A stretch of DNA of 64,000 bases from the NCBI RefSeq assembly GCF_001499855.1, contig NZ_LQIK01000029.1:186001-250000 (forward strand). Direction: 5' to 3'. Both the position numbers and the translations under genes were made by a program. This stretch comes from Mycobacterium sp. GA-0227b (GTDB lineage Bacteria; Actinomycetota; Actinomycetes; Mycobacteriales; Mycobacteriaceae). Under the pieces are notes generated by a model that did not search any database, was not told the DNA's origin, and worked only from the letters and a program-made list of their open reading frames with translations. This document shows positions 17,487 to 25,932 of this stretch, one piece after another (position 1 is the stretch's first letter; each line of letters opens with the position of its first letter).

Positions 17487-18101
17487 CTACCGCCGCCGTG
17501 GGTTGCCGTCGACGAAGCCGTTCACCACATACGCCCGTACGAAGTTCGCCACGGAGTCGTCGTCGCGCATGTCGATGGTCGGGGACGGAGTCGTGAACAG
17601 CGAGAACAACATTCGGGCGAACCACTCGGTGGCCGAGGGAACGTCCAGGTCGGCGCGGACTTCCCCGGTCAGCCTGGCCGCGTTCACATAGGGGGCAAGG
17701 AAGTCCGCGCACTCCTTCAATAAGGTTGCCGCGTTCTTCGTCATCATCAGGTTGACTTCGTCCTGGTCGAAGTACGCTTCCGGTTCGACGACCCGACGCG
17801 CTTGCGCGACGAAAACCGCGGCGCGTACCAGCCGGCCTTCCAAGGTGCTGCCGCCGTGCCGATCGATGGCTTTGGCCATGTTGCGGTAGAACCGCTGCGA
17901 CGCCGCCTCCGCGCACGCTTCGACGATCGTCTCCTTGTCCCGGAAGTACTCATAGAACGTGCTGCGCGACACCTCGGCCGCGCGCGCGATGTCGACGATG
18001 GTCGTCTTGGCCAGCCCGCGGGTCCGGAAGCACGCGAAAGCCGCCGAGATGATGACATCCCGGGTGTCGACCGCCACCGACTGCGTCACATCAAATCCCA
18101 C
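17487..18101 (-). CDS. TetR-family transcriptional regulator
   Basis: 204 residues. The N-terminal helix-turn-helix is clear: TRDVIISAAFACFRTRGLAK, TTIVDIARAAEVSRSTFYEYF, then a ligand-binding helical domain with acidic C-terminal stretches. Likely a repressor released by an acyl-CoA or steroid-like ligand. It starts 17 bp after the Ltp2-type gene and is probably the last gene of that operon, so control of the igr-like operon is one candidate role; control of the GAGAAT-box regulon is another. GTG 18101 is used; GTG 18089, with GTGGGA 6 nt upstream, is an alternative. Confidence 0.92.
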   Translation of the reverse strand: MGFDVTQSVAVDTRDVIISAAFACFRTRGLAKTTIVDIARAAEVSRSTFYEYFRDKETIVEACAEAASQRFYRNMAKAIDRHGGSTLEGRLVRAAVFVAQARRVVEPEAYFDQDEVNLMMTKNAATLLKECADFLAPYVNAARLTGEVRADLDVPSATEWFARMLFSLFTTPSPTIDMRDDDSVANFVRAYVVNGFVDGNPRRR

Positions 18102-18118
18102 CGCACGACAGTAACCGC

Positions 18119-19291
18119 TCAGCGGTCGGGGGACAGGATGAGGCCGCTGGTCGGAACGCCGGTGCCCGACGTCACCAGGACATGCTCGACGTCGTCGACC
18201 TGGTTGTACGACGTGCCTCGGACCTGGCGGACGCCTTCGGTGATGCCGTTCATCCCGTGGATGTAGGCCTCGCCGAGCAGCCCGCCGTTGGTGTTGATCG
18301 GCATCCGCCCACCTAGCGAAAGCTCATCGACCGAGACGAAGTCCTTGGCCTCTCCCCGCCCGCAGAATCCGAGTTCCTCGAGTTGAGTGAACACGAACGG
18401 TGTGAAGTGGTCGTAGAGGAATGCGGTCGAGATGTCTTTCGGTTTCAGCCCGGAATCACGCCACAACTTGCTGCCGACGACACCCATCTCGGGCAGTCCG
18501 GTGATGTCCTCGCGGTAGTAACTGGTCATCACCTCACCGTCGTATGCTGCGCCCTGTGCGGCCGCGGTGATCACCACGGGCGGGCTGGATAGGTCGCGGG
18601 CCCGTTCGACGCTCGTAACCACCATCGCGACCCCGCCGTCGCTCTCCTGACAGCAGTCGAGCAGGCGTAGCACCGGTTCGATGATCCAGCGTGACTCCTG
18701 GTGCTGCTCAAGGGTTATTGGCTTCTGGTAGAACCAGGCGTCTGGATTCTTCGCCGCATGCTTGCGGTCGATGACGGAGATCTTGCCGAAGTCCGCGTTG
18801 GTGACGCCGTAGGTCGACATGTACCGCTGCGCGTGCAGTGCGACCCACGCCGCGGGCGTCATCAACGCGAAGGGTGCATACGGCGCCATCCACAGTGGGG
18901 TCACTCCGGGTTGGCGCCCGGCGCCGCCGAACCGGAATCCGGAGCGCTCGTTGAACGCCCGATAGCAGACGACCACCTCGGCGGCGCCCGTCGCGACCGC
19001 CATGGCGGCCTGCATCACGGTGCCCGCGGCAGCGCCTCCCCCGTGCGGAACCCGGGTGAAGAAGGTGAGGTTCTCGATGCCGACGTTGCGGGCGACCTCG
19101 ATCTCCTCGTTCTCGTCGACGGTGAAGGTCACCATGCCATCGATGTCCTTGGGGCGCAGGCCCGCATCCTCGATGGCCGCCTTGACCGCCTCACAGGCCA
19201 ACTGCATCTCGGTCCGGCCCGATTCCTTCGAGAACTCGGTCTGGCCGATGCCGACGAGCGCGGCCTTGCCGCCAATGCCGTCGTTCGTCAT
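18119..19291 (-). CDS. Ltp2-type thiolase-fold aldolase/lipid-transfer protein
   Basis: 390 residues of the thiolase superfamily SCP-x/Ltp branch: AALVGIGQTEFSK start, VPHGGGAAAGTVMQAAMA where classical thiolases carry the nucleophilic Cys, and the LYDHFTPFVFTQLEELGF and GMNGITEGVRQVRG segments. In the cholesterol igr operon Ltp2 with the DUF35 domain of ChsH2 performs the retro-aldol step that releases propionyl-CoA from the C22 side chain. Here it follows the ChsH1-type MaoC gene with a 4-bp overlap. The missing nucleophilic Cys fits an aldolase rather than a thiolase. Confidence 0.85.
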   Translation of the reverse strand: MTNDGIGGKAALVGIGQTEFSKESGRTEMQLACEAVKAAIEDAGLRPKDIDGMVTFTVDENEEIEVARNVGIENLTFFTRVPHGGGAAAGTVMQAAMAVATGAAEVVVCYRAFNERSGFRFGGAGRQPGVTPLWMAPYAPFALMTPAAWVALHAQRYMSTYGVTNADFGKISVIDRKHAAKNPDAWFYQKPITLEQHQESRWIIEPVLRLLDCCQESDGGVAMVVTSVERARDLSSPPVVITAAAQGAAYDGEVMTSYYREDITGLPEMGVVGSKLWRDSGLKPKDISTAFLYDHFTPFVFTQLEELGFCGRGEAKDFVSVDELSLGGRMPINTNGGLLGEAYIHGMNGITEGVRQVRGTSYNQVDDVEHVLVTSGTGVPTSGLILSPDR

Positions 19292-19740
19292 GCATCGACC
19301 CCGTCGAGCAGGCTGAGCACCGCAGTGCCCTTGACGTGATCGCCGAGGCTGTTGGTGCCCCTGAAGGTGACCTCGACCAGACCTTCGCCGTCCGCGGCGG
19401 ACTTGTCGGTGACGCTGCCCTCGAACCGCAATGCGTCGTTCGGATAGGCGGGCACCCCGAGTCTGATGGAAAGCTTCTTGACCATCGCCTCGGGTCCGGC
19501 CCAGTCGTGCAGGAACTTAACGCACAACCCATTGGTCGTCAGGATGTTGAGGAAGATGTCCTTGGAGCCCTGGGAATTGGCGAAGTCGCGGTCGTGGTGC
19601 ACCGGCATGTAGTCGCGGGACGCAATGGCGCCCGCAACGATCAGCGTGGTGGTGACGGTAACGTCCATCGTCGTCACCTCGTCGCCGACGTTGATGTCGT
19701 TCCACGCCAGCGTGGTGGTGCGGTTCAGGGTAGAGGTCAT
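19288..19740 (-). CDS. MaoC-like enoyl-CoA hydratase subunit, ChsH1-type
   Basis: 150-residue single hot-dog domain. The R-hydratase motif is intact in RDYMPVHHDRDFAN (Asp, Pro, His, Asp). In cholesterol breakdown ChsH1 pairs with the MaoC domain of ChsH2 to hydrate the C22 enoyl-CoA before Ltp2 cleaves it. Here the likely partner is the protein at 21277-21831, which lacks the histidine. Both ends overlap neighbouring genes by 4 bp (ATGA), so it is made together with the dehydrogenase and Ltp2-type protein. Confidence 0.85.
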   Translation of the reverse strand: MTSTLNRTTTLAWNDINVGDEVTTMDVTVTTTLIVAGAIASRDYMPVHHDRDFANSQGSKDIFLNILTTNGLCVKFLHDWAGPEAMVKKLSIRLGVPAYPNDALRFEGSVTDKSAADGEGLVEVTFRGTNSLGDHVKGTAVLSLLDGVDA

Positions 19741-20849
19741 TGATTCAGTCCTTCCGCGTATGCGTTGCCGAGCCTGGCGAGCTGTTGTGACGCCGATCCG
19801 AGCGCGAGTTCAATCTGCTTGGCCCACAGGAAGTATCGGAACAGGGGATAGGTGACGTCGATGCCCATGCCGCCGTGTACCTGTTGGGCGGACGCGGTGA
19901 CGCGTGCGCCCGCCTCGGCGGCCCAGAACTTGGCGATCGCCGCTTCCCGCTCGGCCGGTCTTCCTTCGGCGATCAGCCAGGCCGCATGCCAGGTGGTCCA
20001 GCGGATCGCCTCGGTGTCGATGAAGGCATCGGCCAGGCGCTGCTGAACGGCCTGGAACGACCCGATGGGGCGCCCGAACTGCTCGCGTTCGCTGGTATAG
20101 GACGCGGCCAGTTTCAGCGCACGTTCGGCGACGCCGATCTGCATTGCGCTCAGAGCGGCCACCGCTCTGGTGTAGAGCGCGTTCACGATGTCTGCATCAT
20201 CGTGTTCGGTGAGCCGCCACCCAGCGGCGTCCCGCAGGTCGATGTCCGCGAAGGGTTCGCCGTTGGTCGTCGTCACCGGCGCCATATTTATTCCGTCGCC
20301 ACCCGTTTCGACGACGAACAGACCGGGCCCGTTATCGGTTGCGGCCGAGACAACAATGGCCGCAGCCAATTGCGCGGCGGGTACCAGCTCCTTGCTGCCG
20401 GTGAGTCGCCAGACGTCACCGTCGGCGCGCGCGGTGGTTCTCGGCGCGCTCGGATCGGAGTTCTGTGGCTCGGCCAGCGCCGCGGTCAACAGCGTGCTAC
20501 CGGCGACCACGCCGGGCAGGAACCGCTGCTGCAACTCCGAATCACCGTGGCGGGCAATGCTATCGGCACCCAGCGCGAGTGTCGCATACACCGGGACCGG
20601 CGCGACGCTGTATCCGACCTCGCTGAGCAGCACACCCAGCTCGAGGAACCCGCCGCCGGCGCCGCCGACCGCTTCCGGAAGCGCGATGCCCAGCAGGTCA
20701 GACGACGCCAACTCGGCCCACAACGCCGGGTCATATCGTATGTCGCCCGATTCGAGTTCGGTAAGGCGCTCGGGTGTCGCACGATGCTCGAAGAGCTGGC
20801 GGGCGACCTTGGCGACCGTCTCCTGCTCGTCGCTGAAGGTGAAATCCAT
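19737..20849 (-). CDS. acyl-CoA dehydrogenase, ChsE-type subunit A
   Basis: 370-residue FAD-dependent dehydrogenase (MDFTFSDEQETVAKVARQL start; C-terminal QVHGGMGIDVTYPLFRYF). It lacks the canonical SEPGAGSD-type FAD loop (AEPQNSDPSAP instead), as in subunits of the alpha2-beta2 steroid-type dehydrogenases such as ChsE1-ChsE2. ATG 20849 has AAGGGA 6 nt upstream; a longer frame to 21449 is an overlap artefact. Expected partner: the 393-residue dehydrogenase at 21844-23025. It would introduce the double bond in a CoA-linked side chain. Confidence 0.87.
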   Translation of the reverse strand: MDFTFSDEQETVAKVARQLFEHRATPERLTELESGDIRYDPALWAELASSDLLGIALPEAVGGAGGGFLELGVLLSEVGYSVAPVPVYATLALGADSIARHGDSELQQRFLPGVVAGSTLLTAALAEPQNSDPSAPRTTARADGDVWRLTGSKELVPAAQLAAAIVVSAATDNGPGLFVVETGGDGINMAPVTTTNGEPFADIDLRDAAGWRLTEHDDADIVNALYTRAVAALSAMQIGVAERALKLAASYTSEREQFGRPIGSFQAVQQRLADAFIDTEAIRWTTWHAAWLIAEGRPAEREAAIAKFWAAEAGARVTASAQQVHGGMGIDVTYPLFRYFLWAKQIELALGSASQQLARLGNAYAEGLNQ

Positions 20850-20863
20850 TCTCGATCCCTTGC

Positions 20864-21277
20864 TCAGCGCGCCGGCCGAAATTGGTGCAGCACGAGCTCG
20901 TCCCCGCTGGGAAGGGCCTCGAAGGTCTCGTAGAAGACCTCGACGGCCATCCCGACCTCGATCGCCTCGGGTTCTACGCCGCACAGGTTCGACACGATGC
21001 GCACACCCTCGTCGAGCTCGATCAGCGCGACGACGTACGGATACTCGATGAACGGCAGCGGCGGGTACTTCGGCATCACGAAGCTGTAGACCGTGCCGTG
21101 CCCCGTCGACACGACGTAGTCCCAGTTCAGCGATTGGCAGTTCCCGCACATGGGCCGCGGCGGAACCCGCAACGTCTTGCAGTCCGTGCAGCGCTGGATA
21201 CGAAGCTCGTTGTCCTTCAGTCCCGACCAGAAGAACTCCGTGTCTGGACTGATCGAGGGAGCGAGCCTGCTGGCCAT
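20864..21277 (-). CDS. DUF35 OB-fold protein with zinc ribbon (ChsH2 C-terminal-domain equivalent)
   Basis: 137 residues. An N-terminal rubredoxin-like zinc ribbon (CTDCKTLRVPPRPMCGNC, four cysteines) is followed by an OB-fold part (TVYSFVMPKYPP ... YVVALIELDEG). In M. tuberculosis this domain is fused to the MaoC domain in ChsH2 and holds the Ltp2 aldolase; here it is a separate gene. ATG 21277 shares one base with the MaoC stop (TGATG), so the two halves are still translated in tandem. Confident on fold, good on role by context. Confidence 0.88.
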   Translation of the reverse strand: MASRLAPSISPDTEFFWSGLKDNELRIQRCTDCKTLRVPPRPMCGNCQSLNWDYVVSTGHGTVYSFVMPKYPPLPFIEYPYVVALIELDEGVRIVSNLCGVEPEAIEVGMAVEVFYETFEALPSGDELVLHQFRPAR

Positions 21278-21831
21278 CAGTTTCCCGTCTTGAATCGCAG
21301 GGTGCGGAACCACTGGCGTCCGATGACGTCGCCGTTCTGGTCGCGGTACGTGGTGACCCACGTGACGAAGAAGCCGTTGCCCATCGCCGTCTTCTTCTCA
21401 TCGGAGATCGAATCGAACACGGTCTCGGAGGTGATCTCGTCTCCGACACGGGGATAGCGCTCGATCTCGAATTCGGAGTTCGTCGCGATGATGCCGGTGT
21501 AGCCCGCGTCGGAGAGGAACTGCAGGGGATTGTCGCCCTTCATCTCGATCGGCACTCCGCCGCGCTCATGGATGCCGGCGAGCTTCGGCGGAGGCATCGT
21601 CCAACTCTGAAGCATCACCGGCGGTGACACGATGTCGCCGTAGCGGGAGTTCTTCGCGAACTCGGGGTCCAGGTAGGCCGGGTTCATGTCGCCCAGGGCG
21701 TACGCCCAGTGCCGGATCATCGCGGCATTCACCGGATCCGGGGCGTGCACGGGCTTCCCGACGCCGTCGGTGGGCGTGCCGATCAACGCGTCGAGGCGCT
21801 CGCGCAGTTCGTCTTTGGCTGTGTCGGTCAC
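21277..21831 (-). CDS. MaoC-like protein, ChsH2 N-terminal-domain equivalent
   Basis: 184 residues, GTG start with AAAGGA 8 nt upstream. One hot-dog domain after an alpha-helical N-terminus. The hydratase motif reads ALGDMNPAYLDPEFA: the catalytic His is Tyr, so alone it should be inactive and act as the structural/substrate-binding partner of the ChsH1-type protein at 19288-19740, as in the ChsH1-ChsH2 heteromer. Adjacent to its DUF35 half at 20864-21277. It follows the longer FadE gene with a 12-bp gap. Confidence 0.87.
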   Translation of the reverse strand: MTDTAKDELRERLDALIGTPTDGVGKPVHAPDPVNAAMIRHWAYALGDMNPAYLDPEFAKNSRYGDIVSPPVMLQSWTMPPPKLAGIHERGGVPIEMKGDNPLQFLSDAGYTGIIATNSEFEIERYPRVGDEITSETVFDSISDEKKTAMGNGFFVTWVTTYRDQNGDVIGRQWFRTLRFKTGN

Positions 21832-21843
21832 TGCTGATTCCTT

Positions 21844-23025
21844 TCAGGACGCTCGCATGTCGCGGGGTGCACGCGGCATCCCGAGTCCGGCCATGGCGAT
21901 TATGTCGCGCTGCAGTTCGTTGGCGCCGCCACCGAAGGTGTTGATGACGGCAAATCGATAGGCACTCTCGAGTTCGCCCTTCAGCGGCGCCGTGGAGCCT
22001 TTTCGGGTGCCGGCCTGCCCGACGACATCGAGCAGTTCGCGGGCCACCTGCTGGGTGAGTTCGGTGCCGAAAACTTTTGCAGCAGAGGCCTCTCCCATGC
22101 CGAGTGCACCAGAGCCCATGTTGGTGTTGACCCGGAGGTTGAGGAGCCGGTAGGCCGCGACCTGAGCCTCGACACGCGCGAGGGCTTGTTGGACCCACGG
22201 CTGGTCGATCACGCGGCCGTCGTCGAGCGGTGTGGCTCTGGCCCATTCCAACGTCTTGGCGAACAACGGTTCCAGCGCGCCGAGGTTGCCCAGCGCGGCG
22301 CGCTCCAGATTCAGCTGATTGGTGACCAGCTTCCAGCCCTGGTTTTCACCGAGCACCATCGCGCTCTCGGGTATGCGCACGTCGTCGTAGAACGTATAGT
22401 AGGTCGACACGCCCGGCATGGTGTGAATCGGTTTCCACGCGAAGCCGGGGGAGTCGGTCGGCACGATGAACACCGTGATGCCCCTGTGCTTCTTGGCTTC
22501 TGGGTCCGTCCGCGCCGCCAGCCAGATGTAGTCGGCGAATTCGGCACCGCTGGTGAACATCTTGGAGCCGTTGATCACGAAGTCGTCGCCGTCGCGCACC
22601 GCGCTGGTTCTCAGTGAGGCGAGGTCGCTGCCCGCGCCGGGTTCGGAATATCCGATCGCGAAGTCGACCTCGCCCCTGAGGATGGCGGGAAGGAACTTCT
22701 GCTTTTGTTCCTCGGTGCCGTACTGGATGAGGGTGGGGCCGACGGTGTTGAGCGTGACAAACGGCAGTGGTGCGTGCACCCGCCGTGCTTCCTCGGCGAA
22801 GATGTACTGTTCGAGCGCGGTCAGTCCACGCCCGCCGTACTCCACCGGCCACGCGACGCCGAGGAGGCCGGCTTCGCCGAGCGCCCGCCGGCACTCGGTT
22901 ATCGCGGCGCCGCCCTCCGTAAGGCCTGTGACGGCAGCGCGCCGCTCGGGGGTCATCACCGCCTCCAGCCGGTCCCGGAATTCCGTCCGAAGTCGCTCCT
23001 GCTCCGGGGTGTAATCAAAATCCAT
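21844..23025 (-). CDS. acyl-CoA dehydrogenase, ChsE-type subunit B
   Basis: 393 residues, FAD-dependent. MDFDYTPEQERLRTEF start, FAD/substrate loop YSEPGAGSDLASL, C-terminal NTFGGGANELQRDIIA. It keeps the full FAD signature that its partner at 19737 lacks, fitting an alpha2-beta2 enzyme. ATG 23025 overlaps the P450 stop by one base. The order P450, FadE, ... Ltp parallels cyp125-fadE28-fadE29-chsH2-chsH1-ltp2 of the cholesterol igr operon. Confidence 0.9.
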   Translation of the reverse strand: MDFDYTPEQERLRTEFRDRLEAVMTPERRAAVTGLTEGGAAITECRRALGEAGLLGVAWPVEYGGRGLTALEQYIFAEEARRVHAPLPFVTLNTVGPTLIQYGTEEQKQKFLPAILRGEVDFAIGYSEPGAGSDLASLRTSAVRDGDDFVINGSKMFTSGAEFADYIWLAARTDPEAKKHRGITVFIVPTDSPGFAWKPIHTMPGVSTYYTFYDDVRIPESAMVLGENQGWKLVTNQLNLERAALGNLGALEPLFAKTLEWARATPLDDGRVIDQPWVQQALARVEAQVAAYRLLNLRVNTNMGSGALGMGEASAAKVFGTELTQQVARELLDVVGQAGTRKGSTAPLKGELESAYRFAVINTFGGGANELQRDIIAMAGLGMPRAPRDMRAS

Positions 23026-24266
23026 CAGGAGCTCGCTCCCAGTCGCACCGGCATGCGTTTGACGCCCGGCACCATTGTGGCGCGCAGCCGGGTCACGTCG
23101 CCGGTCAGCTCGATGCTCGGGTAGCTGCCGAGGAGAACCTCGAACATGACCCTGGCTTCGAGCCGTGCCAATTGGGCACCGAGACACGCGTGTTCACCGG
23201 CACCGAAAGCGATGTGCGGGTTCGGGTTTCGGGTGATGTCGAACTCCTCACCGGTCGGACCGAAGATCTCCTCATCCCGGTTCGCCGAGCCGTACAGCAT
23301 GACCACCGTGTCGCCGGCCTTGATCTTCTGTCCGCGGATGTCGACATCGGCGGTGGCTCTTCGCGCCATGTGCGTCACCGGGCTCGTGAATCGCAGCATC
23401 TCCTCGACAGCGCACGTCAACAGCGACGGATCGGAATGAAGCGCCGCGAACTGGTCCGGATGATCCAGCAGCGCCACCGTGCCGAGCGCAATGAGGTTAC
23501 GAGTGGTTTCGTTGCCCGCGACCAGAAGCAGGAACGAGAAATTCAGTAGATCGGCGTCGGTGAGACGTTCCCCGTCAACTTCGGCGGCGGCCAGAATGCT
23601 CAGCAGATCGTCTTGCCCGGAGACCTCGCCGGAGCGGCGAGCTTCGATCAGCTTGGTGAAGTATTCGTACAGCTCACCGAGCGCCACCAGGTGATCCAGC
23701 TCGATGTCGGGATCCGCGGTGCCGACGGCCGCATCGGACCAGGTACGGAACTTCTCCCAGTCTTCGGGTGCTGCGCCGAGCATTTCGGCGATCATCCGGG
23801 TGGGCAGTGGCGCTGCGATCTCTTCGGCGAACTCGTACTCGCGGGACGGGTCGATGCCGTTGACTATGCCGTCGACGATCCGCCGGATCGTGGGTTCCAG
23901 CAACGACACTTGACGGCGGGTGAACCCGGAGTTGATGAGCTTGCGCAGCTGCCGGTGTCGAGGCGGATCCGTGAAGATCAGGTTGCCTTCCTGAACGGGC
24001 TCAGGCTGGCTGGGATCCGGAATGGTGATGCCGTGCATTGACGAGAACAACATCGGGTGACCAGAAACGAAGCGAACGTCCTCGTACTTGGTCAGCGCCC
24101 AGAAGTTTGTGACGTCGTTCCATACCACCGGAGTTGTCTCACGCAGTTCTCGATACGCCGGGTAGGGATCGCCCGCGTAGAAATCCGGGGAGTGCAGCGG
24201 ATGCGTGGAGGTGGGTCGGGACGTGGATTCGGTGGGCAACGCGGCTCTCCTCAATGCATCGTCCAT
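23025..24266 (-). CDS. cytochrome P450, CYP124/125/142-like (fourth of four)
   Basis: 413 residues. I-helix LVAGNETTRN, ExxR EEMLRF followed by SPVTHMARRATAD, and haem loop FGAGEHACLG with Cys 361. The I-helix and the region after ExxR resemble the sterol/isoprenoid omega-hydroxylases CYP124, CYP125 and CYP142. First gene of the igr-like operon, so its expected job is to oxidise a terminal methyl to the acid that is then CoA-activated. The ATG at 24266 is directly next to the palindrome at 24267-24280. Exact CYP family not assignable by eye. Confidence 0.9.
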   Translation of the reverse strand: MDDALRRAALPTESTSRPTSTHPLHSPDFYAGDPYPAYRELRETTPVVWNDVTNFWALTKYEDVRFVSGHPMLFSSMHGITIPDPSQPEPVQEGNLIFTDPPRHRQLRKLINSGFTRRQVSLLEPTIRRIVDGIVNGIDPSREYEFAEEIAAPLPTRMIAEMLGAAPEDWEKFRTWSDAAVGTADPDIELDHLVALGELYEYFTKLIEARRSGEVSGQDDLLSILAAAEVDGERLTDADLLNFSFLLLVAGNETTRNLIALGTVALLDHPDQFAALHSDPSLLTCAVEEMLRFTSPVTHMARRATADVDIRGQKIKAGDTVVMLYGSANRDEEIFGPTGEEFDITRNPNPHIAFGAGEHACLGAQLARLEARVMFEVLLGSYPSIELTGDVTRLRATMVPGVKRMPVRLGASS

Positions 24267-24308
24267 CAGACATATATCTGTGTAATGTCCGGTAGGTCTG
24301 TGTCTACC
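24267..24308. promoter_or_regulatory. candidate operators of the igr-like operon
   Basis: Two inverted repeats lie just before the P450 start: CAGACATATATCTG at 24267-24280 (12 of 14 positions symmetric) and GGTAGGTCTGTGTCTACC at 24291-24308 (5-bp arms). Neither matches GAGAAT-N4-ATTCTC nor the KstR consensus TnnAACnnGTTnnA, so a different regulator, possibly the TetR at 17487, is expected. Confidence 0.45.
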
Positions 24309-24474
24309 GCACGAAAGACAGGCGTGTCAATCAGCGTCGACGCAGGAAACGACGGTCATCCGTTGACGCGATGCATCAGCGGGTGTACACACAAGTCATA
24401 AATGTCGGACAGCTTGCGCCTGTGGGAGGGTCGGTGCGTCCCCAGTCGGACAATCAGGAAGGTCCAGTGATCTG

Positions 24475-25932
24475 ATGGCCGCGTCCACCCTCGTCGACAG
24501 CTATGACCTCTTCATCAACGGCCGTTGGGTGGCGCCGGACAGCGGCCGATACGACGTGATCGACCCAGCCACCGAGGAGGTCATTGCGTCCGCGCCGGAC
24601 ACCGGGGTGGCGCAGGTCGAACAGGCGATCGCCGCCGCGCGAACCGCGTTCGACACCGGGCCATGGGCGACGGCGTCGCCGGAGGAGCGGTCCCGGTGCC
24701 TGCAGCAGTTGAGCGATGCGCTACTCACACACGGTGATGAGATCTACGCGCTTGCGCAGGCGGAATGGGGATGTACAGCAAACGAGCGGCTCATCCACGT
24801 CGACGGGCCCGCGTTCATGGCGGGGCACGCCGCCGAGCTCGCGCTCGAGCCGGCCGAGGCCCCCATGGACGCGTGGGGCGCGGCAGGGACGACGCTGTTG
24901 CGGTACGAGCCCCTCGGCGTCGTCGCGGTCATGACGCCCTGGAACTTTCCGCACACCCTCAACGTGATGAAGGTGGGAGCGGCGCTGGCCGCAGGCAACA
25001 CGCTCGTGCTGAAGCCCTCGCCGCTCACGCCTCTGGCCGGATTGGCCCTTGCGCGAATCATCGAGGAGGAGACCGAGATTCCGCCGGGCGTCGTCAACGT
25101 CGTCACTCCCACCGGGATCGAAGCCAGCAAGGCCCTGACCCTCGATCCCCGCGTGGACATGGTGAGCTTCACCGGCAGCTCGTCGGTGGGCCGCGACGTG
25201 ATGGCCGGGGCGGCGGGGACGATGAAGCGAATCCTGCTGGAATGCGGCGGCAAGTCGGCCTGCGTGCTGCTCGACGATGTCGAGCTGACCGATGAACTGC
25301 TCGAGCGGCTGTTGTTCGAAGGGTGCACGATGCACGCGGGTCAGGCTTGCATCCTCAACAGTCGGCTCGTGGTGCCCACCGAACTGCACGACGAGGTCGT
25401 GTCCCGGCTCGCCGACCTAGCTCGCGCCGTGACGGTCGGCAATCCCACTGACGACGGGGTGACGATGGGCCCGTTGATCAGCCGACAGCATCTGGAGCGG
25501 GTCGAGGGTTTCGTCCGGCACGCCGAATCTGATGGCGCGAAGGTGGTGACGGGCGGCGGCCGCCCCGAAAAGCGCTCGGGAGGATTCTATTTCGAGCCGA
25601 CGATCTTGACCGACACGAGCCCCGATTCGTACATCGCGCAGGAGGAGGTGTTCGGGCCCGTATTGACCGTTCTGCGCTATGACGGCGACGACGAGGCCGT
25701 GGCGGTCGCGAACAACTCGGCCTACGGGCTCGGCGGTGCGGTCTGGGGCACCGATGTCGAACGCGCCGTCGGCATCGCACGGCGCATCAGAACCGGCCAG
25801 GTCTCGATCAACGGCACCATCCCCGGCGACGCCCCCTTCGGCGGCTTCAAACAGAGCGGCATCGGTCGCGAGGGTGGGGTGATGGGATTGCGTTCCTACA
25901 TGGAGCCCAAGGCGATCGGGGTCCCGGCGTGA
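24475..25932 (+). CDS. NAD-dependent aldehyde dehydrogenase
   Basis: 485 residues, full ALDH length. Motifs: TPWNFPHTLNVMK and FTGSSSVGR for cofactor binding, the catalytic Glu in LLECGGKSA, and the nucleophilic Cys in HAGQACILNSR. It oxidises an aldehyde to its acid (or CoA ester). Divergent from the P450 of the igr-like operon across 208 bp, and coupled to the double CoA-transferase by a GTGA overlap. A natural role is aldehyde oxidation after P450 hydroxylation of a side-chain methyl. Confidence 0.93.
   Translation: MAASTLVDSYDLFINGRWVAPDSGRYDVIDPATEEVIASAPDTGVAQVEQAIAAARTAFDTGPWATASPEERSRCLQQLSDALLTHGDEIYALAQAEWGCTANERLIHVDGPAFMAGHAAELALEPAEAPMDAWGAAGTTLLRYEPLGVVAVMTPWNFPHTLNVMKVGAALAAGNTLVLKPSPLTPLAGLALARIIEEETEIPPGVVNVVTPTGIEASKALTLDPRVDMVSFTGSSSVGRDVMAGAAGTMKRILLECGGKSACVLLDDVELTDELLERLLFEGCTMHAGQACILNSRLVVPTELHDEVVSRLADLARAVTVGNPTDDGVTMGPLISRQHLERVEGFVRHAESDGAKVVTGGGRPEKRSGGFYFEPTILTDTSPDSYIAQEEVFGPVLTVLRYDGDDEAVAVANNSAYGLGGAVWGTDVERAVGIARRIRTGQVSINGTIPGDAPFGGFKQSGIGREGGVMGLRSYMEPKAIGVPA

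Noticed and set aside
24267..24474. Search for a KstR box (TnnAACnnGTTnnA) in the igr-like promoter
   Set aside because: No match found by eye, so cholesterol-regulon membership is not claimed.
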